Source: Flavobacteriales bacterium (GTDB lineage: Bacteria > Bacteroidota > Bacteroidia > Flavobacteriales_D > Crocinitomicaceae). Taken from it: DNA of 64,000 bases. Shown in pieces: positions 10,602 through 19,675 of this stretch; the first letter of the stretch is position 1; every line of letters begins with the position of its first letter. A program made the translations under genes and the position numbers. The stretch is taken from positions 1 to 64,000 of the forward strand of contig CANFJL010000002.1 in the NCBI GenBank assembly GCA_947447525.1, read 5' to 3'. The notes under the pieces were generated by a model that was not told the DNA's origin, searched no databases, and was given only the letters and a program-made list of their open reading frames with translations.

Positions 10602-10931
10602 TTAATTAAAATGATTTATTGCGTTTTCCTTTGAATTATATATGCTAAATACCTCGTGCATTTTTGTGATTTCAAATAATTTTGAAAGTCCTGTATTTGG
10701 ATTTAGAATTACCAAATCTCCACCGTTGATTCGAGCTCTCGTTAATATTTTAACCATAAATGCGATACCACTTGAATTGGTATGAGTAAGCTCAGTTAAG
10801 TCAAATACTATATTCCAATTCCTGATAGCATCTAAGGCAATTAACATGGGCTGAATATCCTCGTCTGAAAGGATTTTACCACTCATCGAAAGGTATGTTA
10901 CTTTTTCTGTTTTGAGGGTGAATTCAATCAT
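10602..10931 (-). CDS. STAS-domain protein (anti-sigma factor antagonist-like)
   Basis: The 109-residue protein is a single STAS domain. The helix-preceding motif [20 protein letters not shown] carries serines at the position that is phosphorylated in SpoIIAA-type antagonists. STAS proteins bind anti-sigma kinases or act as regulatory modules; no partner kinase is encoded nearby. Its start overlaps the end of the fur-like gene by 8 bases, so the two are tightly coupled. The specific role is unknown. Confidence 0.85.
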   Translation of the reverse strand: MIEFTLKTEKVTYLSMSGKILSDEDIQPMLIALDAIRNWNIVFDLTELTHTNSSGIAFMVKILTRARINGGDLVILNPNTGLSKLFEITKMHEVFSIYNSKENAINHFN

Positions 10932-11406
10932 TTTTTTGCTTTTTTATGCCGTAGAAATAGAGGGAGTGATGCTGAATTTCAACATCAAATAGAGATTCAA
11001 TTGTTGCTTTTATTTGTTGTATTCTTGGATCACAAAATTCCATCACTTCTCCAGTGTCAGTCAATACAACATGATCGTGCTGCTTAGATCCATGAGATTT
11101 TTCGAACTGAGCAATGTTCTTTCCAAATTGATGCTTGGTAACCAAATTGCAAGCCAGTAATAAATCTATTGTATTGTATAAGGTTGCACGAGAAACACGG
11201 TAGTTGTGATTTTTCATCTTAACATACAAGGCCTCAACGTCAAAATGTCCGGTATACTCATAGATTTCAGAAAGTATAGCGAATCGTTCAGGTGTCTTTC
11301 GGTGACCATTTTGCTCTAAATAAGCACTAAATATTCCCAATACCGTCTCTTGTAAATCCAAAGTAATGCGTTTGAAATCACGACAAATGTAACTATTTCT
11401 TTCCAT
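10924..11406 (-). CDS. Fur-family transcriptional regulator
   Basis: This 160-residue protein has the Fur winged helix ([16 protein letters not shown], then [21 protein letters not shown]) and the dimerisation-domain metal motif [16 protein letters not shown]. The paired CxxC structural zinc cysteines of E. coli Fur are absent: the usual CLDCG position reads LTDTG. This is seen in many Bacteroidota Fur paralogues. It could sense Fe, Mn or peroxide (PerR-like); the sequence does not decide. It is the first gene of the fur / STAS / purA / ostA-like operon. Confidence 0.9.
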   Translation of the reverse strand: MERNSYICRDFKRITLDLQETVLGIFSAYLEQNGHRKTPERFAILSEIYEYTGHFDVEALYVKMKNHNYRVSRATLYNTIDLLLACNLVTKHQFGKNIAQFEKSHGSKQHDHVVLTDTGEVMEFCDPRIQQIKATIESLFDVEIQHHSLYFYGIKKQKND

Positions 11407-11496
11407 GTAATAACTTTAGAAATAAGGGATTTATCAAGGTTTAATTAACAAATAAATGAACAATTATTTCATAGAGGAAATTCTATAAAAGATACT

Positions 11497-11504
11497 TAAA
11501 TTTG
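11497..11504 (+). promoter_or_regulatory. -7 element (TAnnTTTG) of the glycosyltransferase gene
   Basis: TAAATTTG lies only 3 bases before the ATG at 11508. This implies a leaderless or nearly leaderless transcript and argues against a TTG start at 11502, which lies inside the element. The -33 box is not clear. Confidence 0.5.
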
Positions 11505-11507
11505 CAA

Positions 11508-12257
11508 ATGCTTAATGGAAAAAAAATATGCATTGTACTTCCAGCATACAATGCTTCAGAGACGCTCGAAATGACCTACAATGAAATCCCTTTCGATATT
11601 GTGGATGAAGTGGTATTGGTTGACGACGCTAGTAAAGATCAAACTACTGAATTGGGTAGAAAATTAGGAATTAAACACCTTATTCGTCATGAGGAAAATC
11701 GAGGGTATGGTGGAAATCAAAAGTCTTGTTACCACAAAGCCTTAGAACTCGATGCTGATATTATTGTCATGCTGCATCCGGATTATCAATATACTCCAAA
11801 ACTAATTCATGCAATTGTTGGTGTAATTGCATACGATGTTTATCCTGTTGTACTCGGTTCAAGAATTCTCGGTAAAGGTGCTCTTAAAGGTGGAATGCCA
11901 TATTATAAGTATGTAGCCAATCGTTTTTTAACTTTAGGACAAAATATACTCATGAGTCAAAAATTATCTGAATATCATACTGGTTACCGAGCTTTCTCAA
12001 AAGAAGTTTTTGATTCAATTGATATCGAATTAAATTCTGATGATTTTATTTTTGATAATCAAATGATTGCTCAATTGTTCTTTGCAGGATATGAAATCGG
12101 GGAAGTAACTTGTCCAACTAAATATTTTGAAGAAGCTTCTTCCATCAATTTTAGCCGCTCTGTTAAATATGGATTCGGTGTAATTGGTGTTTCTATAGCA
12201 TACCGCTTAGCGAAATGGGGGATTTTTAAAAATCCAATTTTTAATCTTAAAAAATAA
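11508..12257 (+). CDS. Glycosyltransferase family 2 (dolichyl-phosphate mannosyltransferase-like)
   Basis: The ~249-residue GT-A protein starts MLNGKKICIVLPAYNASETL. It carries the nucleotide-binding VDDASKDQT, the acceptor-side RGYGGNQKSCYHKAL and a DPDY-like metal motif MLHPDYQYTP. It resembles DPM1/polyprenyl-phosphate sugar transferases but lacks a clear C-terminal membrane domain. It probably transfers a sugar onto a lipid carrier or surface glycan. ATG 11508 is preferred because the -7 promoter element covers the upstream TTG. ettA follows after 9 bases. Confidence 0.88.
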   Translation: MLNGKKICIVLPAYNASETLEMTYNEIPFDIVDEVVLVDDASKDQTTELGRKLGIKHLIRHEENRGYGGNQKSCYHKALELDADIIVMLHPDYQYTPKLIHAIVGVIAYDVYPVVLGSRILGKGALKGGMPYYKYVANRFLTLGQNILMSQKLSEYHTGYRAFSKEVFDSIDIELNSDDFIFDNQMIAQLFFAGYEIGEVTCPTKYFEEASSINFSRSVKYGFGVIGVSIAYRLAKWGIFKNPIFNLKK

Positions 12258-12266
12258 ATCTTAGCA

Positions 12267-13949
12267 ATGGCTGACGATAAAAAAGTAATATTTTCAATGG
12301 TGGGTGTCTCTAAGTCAACCCCTCAAGGAAAACAAATTATTAAAAATATTTACCTTTCTTTCTTTTATGGCGCTAAAATAGGCATCATTGGTTTGAACGG
12401 ATCTGGAAAGTCTACTGTAATGAAAATAATTGCAGGATTGGATCAAGCTTATCAAGGTGATGTTGTGTTTTCACCTGGATATTCTGTTGGTTATTTGCCA
12501 CAAGAACCTGAATTGGATTTAAATAAAACAGTAAAGGAGATTGTGTTAGAAGGTGCAAAAGAAATTGTAGATGTTCTTCAAGAATATGAGGAGATAAATG
12601 CAGGTTTCATGGACGAGGAGGTACTCAATGATCCTGATAAAATGGATAAACTCATTGCACGACAAGGTGAAGTTCAAGATAAAATTGATGCACTCGATGC
12701 ATGGGAATTAGATAATAAATTGGAGCGTGCTATGGATGCCTTGCGCTGTCCTCCAGATGATCAAATTATTGGAACGCTTTCTGGCGGTGAAAAAAGAAGG
12801 GTGGCACTTTGTCGACTTTTGCTTCAAAATCCTGATATTTTACTGCTAGATGAACCTACCAATCACCTGGATGCGGAATCAATTGATTGGTTAGAACAAC
12901 ATTTACAGCAATATCAAGGTACCGTTATCGCGGTGACACATGACCGTTATTTCTTAGATAATGTTGCTGGTTGGATTTTGGAATTAGATAGGGGTGAAGG
13001 TATTCCTTGGAAAGGTAATTATACCTCTTGGTTAGAGCAAAAGTCAACACGATTAAAGGATGAAGAGAAATCGGAGTCGAAGCGTCAGAAAATGCTGCTT
13101 CGTGAGTTGGATTGGGTTCGTATGAATCCAAAAGCAAGACAAGCGAAAAGTAAAGCCAGGTTGCAGAATTATGAAAAGATGTTGTCTGAAGATTCTAAAG
13201 AAAAAGAAGCATTATTGGAAATGCCTATTCCTAATGGTCCAAGACTCGGGAATAATGTGATCGATGCGGAACATGTTTCAAAATCGTTTGGAGATAAATT
13301 ACTTTATGATGATTTGAACTTCAAATTGCCGCCTGCTGGAATTGTTGGTGTTATTGGTCCAAATGGTGCTGGAAAAACAACTATTTTCAAAATGATCATG
13401 GAAGAACTTCAGGCTGATGCAGGTACTTTTAATGTCGGTGAAACAGTTAAAATTGGTTATGTAGATCAAACGCATAAAGATATTCATGAATCAAAAACTG
13501 TTTTTGATGTAGTTTCCAATGGTATGGAATATGTTGAAATTGGGAACCAAAAAATTAATGCAAGAGCATATTTGTCAAAATTTAATTTTAATGGTTCTGA
13601 TCAAAATAAAAAAGTAGGTATTTTGTCCGGAGGTGAACGAAATCGTTTGCATTTAGCCATGACCCTGAAAACAGAAGCTAATGTTTTGTTGTTGGATGAA
13701 CCCACGAATGACATCGATGTCAATACACTAAGAGCCTTAGAGGAGGGTATTCAAAATTTTGCAGGTTGTGCGGTTGTGATTTCCCATGATAGATGGTTCT
13801 TAGATAGAATCTGTACGCATATTCTTGCTTTTGAAGGCGATTCTCAAGTGTATTGGTTCGAAGGTTCGTATTCTGAATATGAGGAAAATAGAAAGAAAAG
13901 ATTAGGTGACGCTGGTCCAAAAAGGATCAAGTATCGAAAGATTGTTTAG
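12267..13949 (+). CDS. ettA: Energy-dependent translational throttle protein EttA (ABC-F ATPase)
   Basis: The 560-residue protein has two ABC ATPase domains and no membrane segments. Domain 1 contains GLNGSGKST, LSGGEKRRVALCRLLL and LLLDEPTNHLD. Domain 2 contains GPNGAGKTT, LSGGERNRLHLAMTLK and LLLDEPTNDID. An arm insertion lies in domain 1 and a linker near residues 250-310 (KARQAKSKARLQNYEKM). EttA binds the ribosomal E site and gates entry into elongation according to the ATP/ADP ratio. Its stop codon directly abuts the convergent sulfotransferase gene. Confidence 0.95.
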   Translation: MADDKKVIFSMVGVSKSTPQGKQIIKNIYLSFFYGAKIGIIGLNGSGKSTVMKIIAGLDQAYQGDVVFSPGYSVGYLPQEPELDLNKTVKEIVLEGAKEIVDVLQEYEEINAGFMDEEVLNDPDKMDKLIARQGEVQDKIDALDAWELDNKLERAMDALRCPPDDQIIGTLSGGEKRRVALCRLLLQNPDILLLDEPTNHLDAESIDWLEQHLQQYQGTVIAVTHDRYFLDNVAGWILELDRGEGIPWKGNYTSWLEQKSTRLKDEEKSESKRQKMLLRELDWVRMNPKARQAKSKARLQNYEKMLSEDSKEKEALLEMPIPNGPRLGNNVIDAEHVSKSFGDKLLYDDLNFKLPPAGIVGVIGPNGAGKTTIFKMIMEELQADAGTFNVGETVKIGYVDQTHKDIHESKTVFDVVSNGMEYVEIGNQKINARAYLSKFNFNGSDQNKKVGILSGGERNRLHLAMTLKTEANVLLLDEPTNDIDVNTLRALEEGIQNFAGCAVVISHDRWFLDRICTHILAFEGDSQVYWFEGSYSEYEENRKKRLGDAGPKRIKYRKIV

Positions 13950-14990
13950 TTAAACGATTTGCTTTTTCTTTTTGATTTGCTTGATCATTATTTTTATCGA
14001 CAATGGAAGATTAAAATACAGGTCTAACATTAATGGTCTGTAAGCATAAGCTAATAGTTTTTGCAATTTATTTTCGCTGCTTTCCACCCAAATGTCCTGT
14101 CTTTTATAAGTCAATTTTTTCATTATAATGACTTGATTTTTAGTAATTTGAAATTTGTTACTTGAATCAATTATTTTCTTGTTTAGCTCTGGATTTAGAG
14201 TCTTTTTTAATCCACTGTGAAACTGATTTAATTTTTCGAGATAGCTAGGCTCTAATCGTGATTTTCTTTGTTGAATGAGTTGATCAAATACACCCTCTGT
14301 TGCTAACATTTTATCGTTATAGGTGAATCCAATAAAGCTGGAGATTTCTTTTAATATTGTTTCAGGGTGGGTTAAAAGTTGCTCAAAGGATATTATAATT
14401 CTTTTTGATTCCGGAATCTCGAGTGCTCTTGAATAAGCTCCTACCCAAATTTCAGCTAGATATCTTGGGTTTTGATTCCAATTTAATTTCCTTTTTTGTT
14501 TCGCGTTTATATTATCAAAGATATTCCTGCTTAAAATGATGAATTTAGCTTCCGGAAAAATCGAAATGAGTCGATCTAGGTGATAAACATATTTAATCTG
14601 CTTATCAATAATAAATTTGATAGCACTTTTGTCTTTTAACTCAGCATCATAAAAGGATAAATAGCAAAGCTTGATCAGTCGAGAATAGTTTAAATATTCT
14701 TTATGTCCCTTCAAGAGCTGTTCGAAGGTAGATTTGTCCTCAAAAAATAAATCAGCATTTCGATCAAATAGCAAAAAAAATTCTTTGACGAATTGTTCAA
14801 TGTCTGAATCGCTCCAACGCGTTTTGTTCTTATATTTTTTATAAAAATAAAGTGCAAATTGCTCTTCAGAAGGAGAAATTACTTCTTGGTTCAAATTGAG
14901 CATTAAGCTGAGCATGGAACTTCCAGTTCGTTCTGTGCACAGTACAAAATGAATCTGAATCGCATCCAATTGATCACTTGTCCAAGTCAT
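13950..14990 (-). CDS. Sulfotransferase-family protein
   Basis: This 346-residue protein opens with a PAPS-binding P-loop-like segment, FVLCTERTGSSMLSLMLNLN. A 3'-phosphate-binding region ILSRNIFDNINAKQKRKLNW follows at about residues 150-170, as in sulfotransferase families. It should move sulfate from PAPS to a carbohydrate or protein acceptor. It overlaps the preceding sulfotransferase by 4 bases and is last in a three-gene operon with a TMTC-like membrane protein. The two sulfotransferases are clearly different from each other outside the motifs, so they may act on different acceptors. Confidence 0.85.
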   Translation of the reverse strand: MTWTSDQLDAIQIHFVLCTERTGSSMLSLMLNLNQEVISPSEEQFALYFYKKYKNKTRWSDSDIEQFVKEFFLLFDRNADLFFEDKSTFEQLLKGHKEYLNYSRLIKLCYLSFYDAELKDKSAIKFIIDKQIKYVYHLDRLISIFPEAKFIILSRNIFDNINAKQKRKLNWNQNPRYLAEIWVGAYSRALEIPESKRIIISFEQLLTHPETILKEISSFIGFTYNDKMLATEGVFDQLIQQRKSRLEPSYLEKLNQFHSGLKKTLNPELNKKIIDSSNKFQITKNQVIIMKKLTYKRQDIWVESSENKLQKLLAYAYRPLMLDLYFNLPLSIKIMIKQIKKKKQIV

Positions 14991-16015
14991 CTTTTTGCTT
15001 TTATTTTGTTAACAAATCGTTCAAAATAATGGACTTTGAATTTTATGGGTAACATATGGAATATTTTATTTTTAAACCTTTCTACTACATAAATAAAGGA
15101 ATAATAAAGGGCTGTTATTTTAATTTTTATTTTTTTTAAATCAGTGATTGATGATGATTTGATATAAGAAAATTTCTTTCCAATACTGTGACAAATATAA
15201 TCTGCGATTTCAATCTCCTCTTGTGTCAGCTTTGTCTTCCATTGCTCCATCCTATGCGTAAAAATTCCTTGTGCTAAATCACTGTATTTTTTTTCTATTC
15301 TTTCCTGTTTTATTTCTGAAACCGCCTTCTCATATGCTTTTTGTTCCTGAGTCATCTCTTTTGATAATTCACACGGTTCCATATTTAAGAATCTTATGAT
15401 TTCGTTAAAAGTGCTTTGCGGTTGTTGCACTAAGTCCTCATACTTTACAATATGAAAATGATCGGGCTTTTTTTCTTGTTCTTTAAGTATTTTATTGGTG
15501 AAATAGCGCCAACGAAGAGCATTGTAATATATGTTACTAGAGTTGAAGTGAACAGATTCTTTACGAGATAAAAAATTGGCCCTGTAATCGCGCATCATGA
15601 AAATGAATTTTGCCGATGGATTAAAGCTTAGTATTTCTTTTATGTAAGTTGAATTGATCGGATTTTTATCTATGATCAAGCTAATTTCCTTGCTGTTTGT
15701 TGCTGAATTGTTGTATTGAAAGTAATTCTCAGTGCAAAAGGAATAAAAATTATTCGCGTACATATCCTCGAAAGATTTCGTTTCGAATCCTATTGGAAGT
15801 TGCAGTTGATTAAATGCAAGATTATATTGATTTATTAATTTAATATCTTGACCATTGAATTTGGTTTTATTTTTCCAATTGGGATGAAAGAACCGAACGA
15901 AATAGTTTTCTGGACCAGCAAATACCTTAGGATGTTGGTTCAGTAAGGACTGTAATAAGGAGGTTCCGGATCTACCAATCCCAACGATATACGCAATTTC
16001 TTTAGAAGGAGTCAC
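14987..16015 (-). CDS. Sulfotransferase-family protein
   Basis: The 342-residue protein has the 5'-PSB motif AYIVGIGRSGTSLLQSLLNQHP at the N-terminus and the 3'-PB motif FMMRDYRANFLSRKESVHFN around residues 140-160. A KYEDLVQQPQSTFNEIIRFL segment follows, typical of the sulfotransferase fold. The C-terminus is basic with a weak amphipathic helix. It overlaps both neighbours by 4 bases (TMTC-like gene upstream, second sulfotransferase downstream), pointing to coordinated production. Confidence 0.9.
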   Translation of the reverse strand: MTPSKEIAYIVGIGRSGTSLLQSLLNQHPKVFAGPENYFVRFFHPNWKNKTKFNGQDIKLINQYNLAFNQLQLPIGFETKSFEDMYANNFYSFCTENYFQYNNSATNSKEISLIIDKNPINSTYIKEILSFNPSAKFIFMMRDYRANFLSRKESVHFNSSNIYYNALRWRYFTNKILKEQEKKPDHFHIVKYEDLVQQPQSTFNEIIRFLNMEPCELSKEMTQEQKAYEKAVSEIKQERIEKKYSDLAQGIFTHRMEQWKTKLTQEEIEIADYICHSIGKKFSYIKSSSITDLKKIKIKITALYYSFIYVVERFKNKIFHMLPIKFKVHYFERFVNKIKAKR

Positions 16016-18354
16016 TTTTTAGTCTTTACTTTAATTTGACCGATAAATTGATTTAATCTGTTTATCTCAATCGCTAAAGAATCTTTTTTAGTTTCCATTT
16101 CGCTTCCTTTTAATTGATCCTGCTCTGTTTGTAACATGGAAATTGCCTGCTCAAAATAATACAAGGACTTTTTTGGTTTTTGTAAATTGAAATAAGCATT
16201 TGCAATTTGTATGGTAGGCTTCACATGACTTTTTCTTGGGTATTTTGTAATGTATTGCTGTTCTAATGAAATTAAATCAGAATATTTAGCAGCAACAATA
16301 AAATAGTTCTCAGCAAGTGAAAAATATTTTAAATAGTTGATTTTTTTAAGTTGATGGAGGCTCTTTACTATTTCAGTATCATTTGTCTCTTTTTTATAAT
16401 TCGAGATTTCACAAAGTTTTCTTATCAAAGGATCCAAAATATTTTCTCCTGACTTAGTCCTGCCGCTATATAAGTCGTTCAACGAAATATTAATTTGATG
16501 CGCAAAATCGATTTCATTTAGGGTAGAACTAGGATAATTTAATTGAAGCTGTTCGGCATATTGGACTGTATATTTAATACTTTCAGGTCTTAGTCCAGAA
16601 CTTAGGACTTTCTTTCCCATGGTTTCGAATTGAACAATTATACTTAATATTTTAATAAATTCTGCTCTAGAAAATTTCTTTTGATCAGAAAGATTAGTCT
16701 GAATATTTTTAATATTATTTACTCTTTGATAGAGTTTGTTAATGGCAATCTCATTTAAAATCGTATGCTCATGTCCTTCTATATAGTTGGGGTCAATTGA
16801 GATTGCTTTATTAAATAGTTGTCTCGCGGCAAGTGGATTTAAGAAAACAGTTGCTTGCAAGGATGCTTGATTGTTTAATAATTCTGTGTAATTAGGGTAA
16901 ACTTTTAAAGCTCTTGAGTAATAAAAATTAGCAGAGGCTCCAGTTTTAATAATTTCCTTGATTTGTATTGGATTCATTAAGGCAATCTGCATGCTTTCAT
17001 ATTGATATTCTTGCCCCATTAAGGAATTTGCTTTTGCTGATGATTTTAAATCATTCATGTCGCTTTGATACAAACTTTTTTTACTTTCCCATGCTGGATT
17101 TCTTTTTATAACAGCGAAGGAACTCAGGGTAAGTAACAGCAATAGTAAATAGGGTAATTTATTCTTGTTCAATGCTGTAATTTTTGCCGTTAAGGGAACT
17201 TTAAATAAAAGAAATAAGAGGTAGGTAAATGCTATAATAAAACCTAAGGAGGCTGTGAAGGCTAGTCGTTCCGCATAAATCCCAACCATTGGGTAAATCA
17301 AGTTAGAGGCTCCTCCAATAGCCAAGAAAAAGAAAAGAATCCCAAAAGAATAGAGTGATTTCTGCTTGAACTTATACAGCGCAAATCCAATCCAAATTAG
17401 CATCAGAATAAGTGAAATCATGAAGGATACACTGGTGTAATTTACTATTGGAATGGCATTATATCCGTAATAAAAATTAAGATCGTAAGGGAGTAATAAT
17501 TGTTGTATATATAAAAAATTAGTATAAAAAAATTGAGGGATTCTTTCGTATAAATGACTACCAAAAAGAGGGTTTTCAATAAATAAGAAGGCTCTGTTTT
17601 TAGGTTCGTTTAAGAGTCCTTTATTCATTAAAGTAAACAGTAATCTCCCTAAAATTATTAAACCACTCAAGGAAAGTAATATTTTCCAATTGGTAGTTCT
17701 GAAAAAATAAATCGCCATAGGGATAATTACTAAAAACGGCATTGCTGTTTTCTTGCTGAGTATAGCCAATAAGAATAAGAAGGGTAATGCAATTAAGTAT
17801 CTTACTTTCTTATGGTCTATATAGTTGAATGCTGCAATTAATGCTAAAACTGAAAACAATAGACTGAGAATTTCGTCTCTATTTTTGAGTGAATTGACTA
17901 CTTCTGTATGGATCGGATGAGCTAGAAATAGCGCAGTAATGCAGAATGAAAAAAAGTCAGATTCATTTCCCAGCATTTTTTGAAGTAACTCTAAAATTTT
18001 GATTCCTAAAATGGCATATAAGAGCACATTGATAAAATGTGAAATAGGGGCGCGGTGCTCACTGTTTCCAAATAAGCTCCATTCTAAAGCAAAACTATAG
18101 GTGCTAATCGGACGGTACTCGTAGTTCTGGTTGCTATTGCTAGCATAATTTGAAGTGAATATGGAGTGGAGTCCTTGGTATCCTTTTTCTACTAATGGAT
18201 GATGGTCTCTGTCTGTAGTAGTTACTAAATCATCATCTAGAGAATAATTATTGGAGATTGAATTTCCATAAAGGAAAAAGGTCAATATTAGAATTAATAC
18301 TTTGAAAGTATTTTTATGTGTTAACCAAGAATTCTTTGTGTTTTTATCTTTCAC
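16012..18354 (-). CDS. TMTC-like membrane O-mannosyl/glycosyl-transferase with TPR tail
   Basis: The 780-residue protein has about ten transmembrane helices in its first ~430 residues and a soluble C-terminal half with TPR-like helices. An acidic motif NYSLDDDLVTT follows the first helix. Further on are YRPISTYSFALEWSLFG and HPIHTEVVNSLKNRDEILSL. All match the layout of eukaryotic TMTC and related GT-C O-mannosyltransferases, which use lipid-linked sugar. The start is GTG at 18354, which follows a -7-like TAAGTTTA. It heads an operon with two sulfotransferases, which suggests glycosylation followed by sulfation of exported glycans or proteins. The substrate is inferred, not shown. Confidence 0.75.
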   Translation of the reverse strand: MKDKNTKNSWLTHKNTFKVLILILTFFLYGNSISNNYSLDDDLVTTTDRDHHPLVEKGYQGLHSIFTSNYASNSNQNYEYRPISTYSFALEWSLFGNSEHRAPISHFINVLLYAILGIKILELLQKMLGNESDFFSFCITALFLAHPIHTEVVNSLKNRDEILSLLFSVLALIAAFNYIDHKKVRYLIALPFLFLLAILSKKTAMPFLVIIPMAIYFFRTTNWKILLSLSGLIILGRLLFTLMNKGLLNEPKNRAFLFIENPLFGSHLYERIPQFFYTNFLYIQQLLLPYDLNFYYGYNAIPIVNYTSVSFMISLILMLIWIGFALYKFKQKSLYSFGILFFFLAIGGASNLIYPMVGIYAERLAFTASLGFIIAFTYLLFLLFKVPLTAKITALNKNKLPYLLLLLLTLSSFAVIKRNPAWESKKSLYQSDMNDLKSSAKANSLMGQEYQYESMQIALMNPIQIKEIIKTGASANFYYSRALKVYPNYTELLNNQASLQATVFLNPLAARQLFNKAISIDPNYIEGHEHTILNEIAINKLYQRVNNIKNIQTNLSDQKKFSRAEFIKILSIIVQFETMGKKVLSSGLRPESIKYTVQYAEQLQLNYPSSTLNEIDFAHQINISLNDLYSGRTKSGENILDPLIRKLCEISNYKKETNDTEIVKSLHQLKKINYLKYFSLAENYFIVAAKYSDLISLEQQYITKYPRKSHVKPTIQIANAYFNLQKPKKSLYYFEQAISMLQTEQDQLKGSEMETKKDSLAIEINRLNQFIGQIKVKTKK

Positions 18355-18373
18355 GCCCTAAACTTAGTCAAAA

Positions 18374-18397
18374 AAAAAGTCCCGTTAGGGACTTTTT
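18374..18397 (-). terminator. Rho-independent terminator of the 18400-18786 gene
   Basis: A perfect 10-bp stem (AAAAAGTCCC / GGGACTTTTT) with a GTTA loop is flanked by an A-run that becomes a T-run on the minus strand. It lies 2 bases past the stop codon at 18400. Confidence 0.85.
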
Positions 18398-18399
18398 AA

Positions 18400-18786
18400 T
18401 TAATTTTTATCTTGTTTTATCTGATCATCAATTTCGGTTTTGATGATATTGTTTCCTTTCTTTTGTGATGCTGCGTCCTTCTCAAATTTAGCAAATTGCT
18501 CAGCATTAAGGACTTGTTTCAACATTTCAATGCGTCTAGAATTATTTTGCTCAATAGCTTCATTTTTCACCTCTTGAGTATAGGTAGACTCAAGCATAGA
18601 TTTATTTTTAATGATAATTCCGTAATTGATTTCATAAGCGTTAGATTCTTGCTCTGCAGTCAATCCCAATTCGACTTTCATTTTTTGAGTCTGCTCTTGA
18701 GCTTGAACTTCTGGAGTATTAACTTGTCCAAATGCAAAGCCACACATCATGCTGAATCCTAATACTGTTAATTTAATTGCTTTCAT
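18400..18786 (-). CDS. Small secreted Spy/CpxP-like protein
   Basis: The 128-residue protein has a signal peptide (MKAIKLTVLGFSMMCGFAFGQ). The mature part is all-helical and charged, with two LTxxQ-like motifs (ELGLTAEQESN and VLNAEQFAKFEK), the arrangement seen in periplasmic Spy/CpxP-like proteins. Such proteins act as chaperones or stress sensors in other phyla; the role here is inferred. It is a single-gene unit with its own -7 element (18850-18857) and a strong terminator. Confidence 0.7.
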   Translation of the reverse strand: MKAIKLTVLGFSMMCGFAFGQVNTPEVQAQEQTQKMKVELGLTAEQESNAYEINYGIIIKNKSMLESTYTQEVKNEAIEQNNSRRIEMLKQVLNAEQFAKFEKDAASQKKGNNIIKTEIDDQIKQDKN

Positions 18787-18849
18787 AGTTTAATAAATTA
18801 TGTTGTAATTCTAATATTATAAATTTAACCAATATAATCTTTAGTCCTG

Positions 18850-18857
18850 CAAATATA
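18850..18857 (-). promoter_or_regulatory. -7 element (TATATTTG) for the Spy-like gene
   Basis: An exact TAnnTTTG on the minus strand lies 63 bases upstream of the ATG at 18786. No clear -33 box was found at the expected spacing. Confidence 0.5.
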
Positions 18858-18957
18858 AAAGAGTTTTCTATTGATTACATGCTTTTAACGCAATAATCTA
18901 TTTAGGGTTGTCTCTATTTATTTCTAGTTAATTACATTTGACCTTAAATTATATAAA

Positions 18958-19617
18958 ATGTTAAGATTCATATTGTTTTCAAACGCATTGTTTTTAACTC
19001 ATTTTATTATTTGTCAAAAGGTATTAGATGAAAAAATAAATGATGTTGATGGAAATTTGTACCATCAAATTGCCATTGGGAATCAAATATGGTTAGATAA
19101 AAATTTGCAAGTAACAAGGTTCAACAATGGAGAAATAATTCCTTTTATTGCTGAAAATGCAGCATGGTCGAATTTATCTTCTCCCGGATATTGTTTTTAT
19201 CAAAATAAAAAAGAAAATGCTTCCAGCTTTGGTGTCTTATACAATTGGTATGTAATTGATAATGGTAATGTCTGTCCAGTAGGTTGGCATGTTCCTTCTG
19301 ATGCTGAGTGGACAATCCTAAGTACTTTTTTGGGTGGAGATTTGATCGCGGGAAGTCAAATTAAAAGTAAAACAGGGTGGAATTTAAAAGGAAATGGTTC
19401 CGATACTTTGAGTTTTCAAGCACTTCCTTCTGGTGTTAGATTTATTGGTTCAGCTAATTATTGTAATGAAGGAACTTGTGCGGTTTGGTGGAGTGCCACT
19501 GAAGGAGATGTCACAGATGCTTGGTTTCGAAAAACAAATTATTACCATCCGAGTTTATTAAGGTACAGTACCAATAAGGCACATGGGTTTTCAATTAGGT
19601 GTTTAAAAGATGAGTAA
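18958..19617 (+). CDS. FISUMP-domain secreted protein
   Basis: The 219-residue protein has a short signal peptide (to about residue 20). It then shows the signature of the Fibrobacter succinogenes major paralogous domain: DVDGNLYHQIAIGNQIWLDK, GVLYNWYVI, CPVGWHVPSDAEWTIL, ALPSGVRF and the C-terminal GFSIRCLKD. The fold is related to C-type-lectin/sulfatase-modifying-factor-like domains and is common in Bacteroidota surface proteins. No T9SS tail is present. It stands alone between a small secreted protein gene and a glycan operon. Confidence 0.85.
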   Translation: MLRFILFSNALFLTHFIICQKVLDEKINDVDGNLYHQIAIGNQIWLDKNLQVTRFNNGEIIPFIAENAAWSNLSSPGYCFYQNKKENASSFGVLYNWYVIDNGNVCPVGWHVPSDAEWTILSTFLGGDLIAGSQIKSKTGWNLKGNGSDTLSFQALPSGVRFIGSANYCNEGTCAVWWSATEGDVTDAWFRKTNYYHPSLLRYSTNKAHGFSIRCLKDE

Positions 19618-19675
19618 TTCATTCGATTATTTATCTTTTTATTCCGCAACAAATAACTAACTTTCCCGTTCATCG

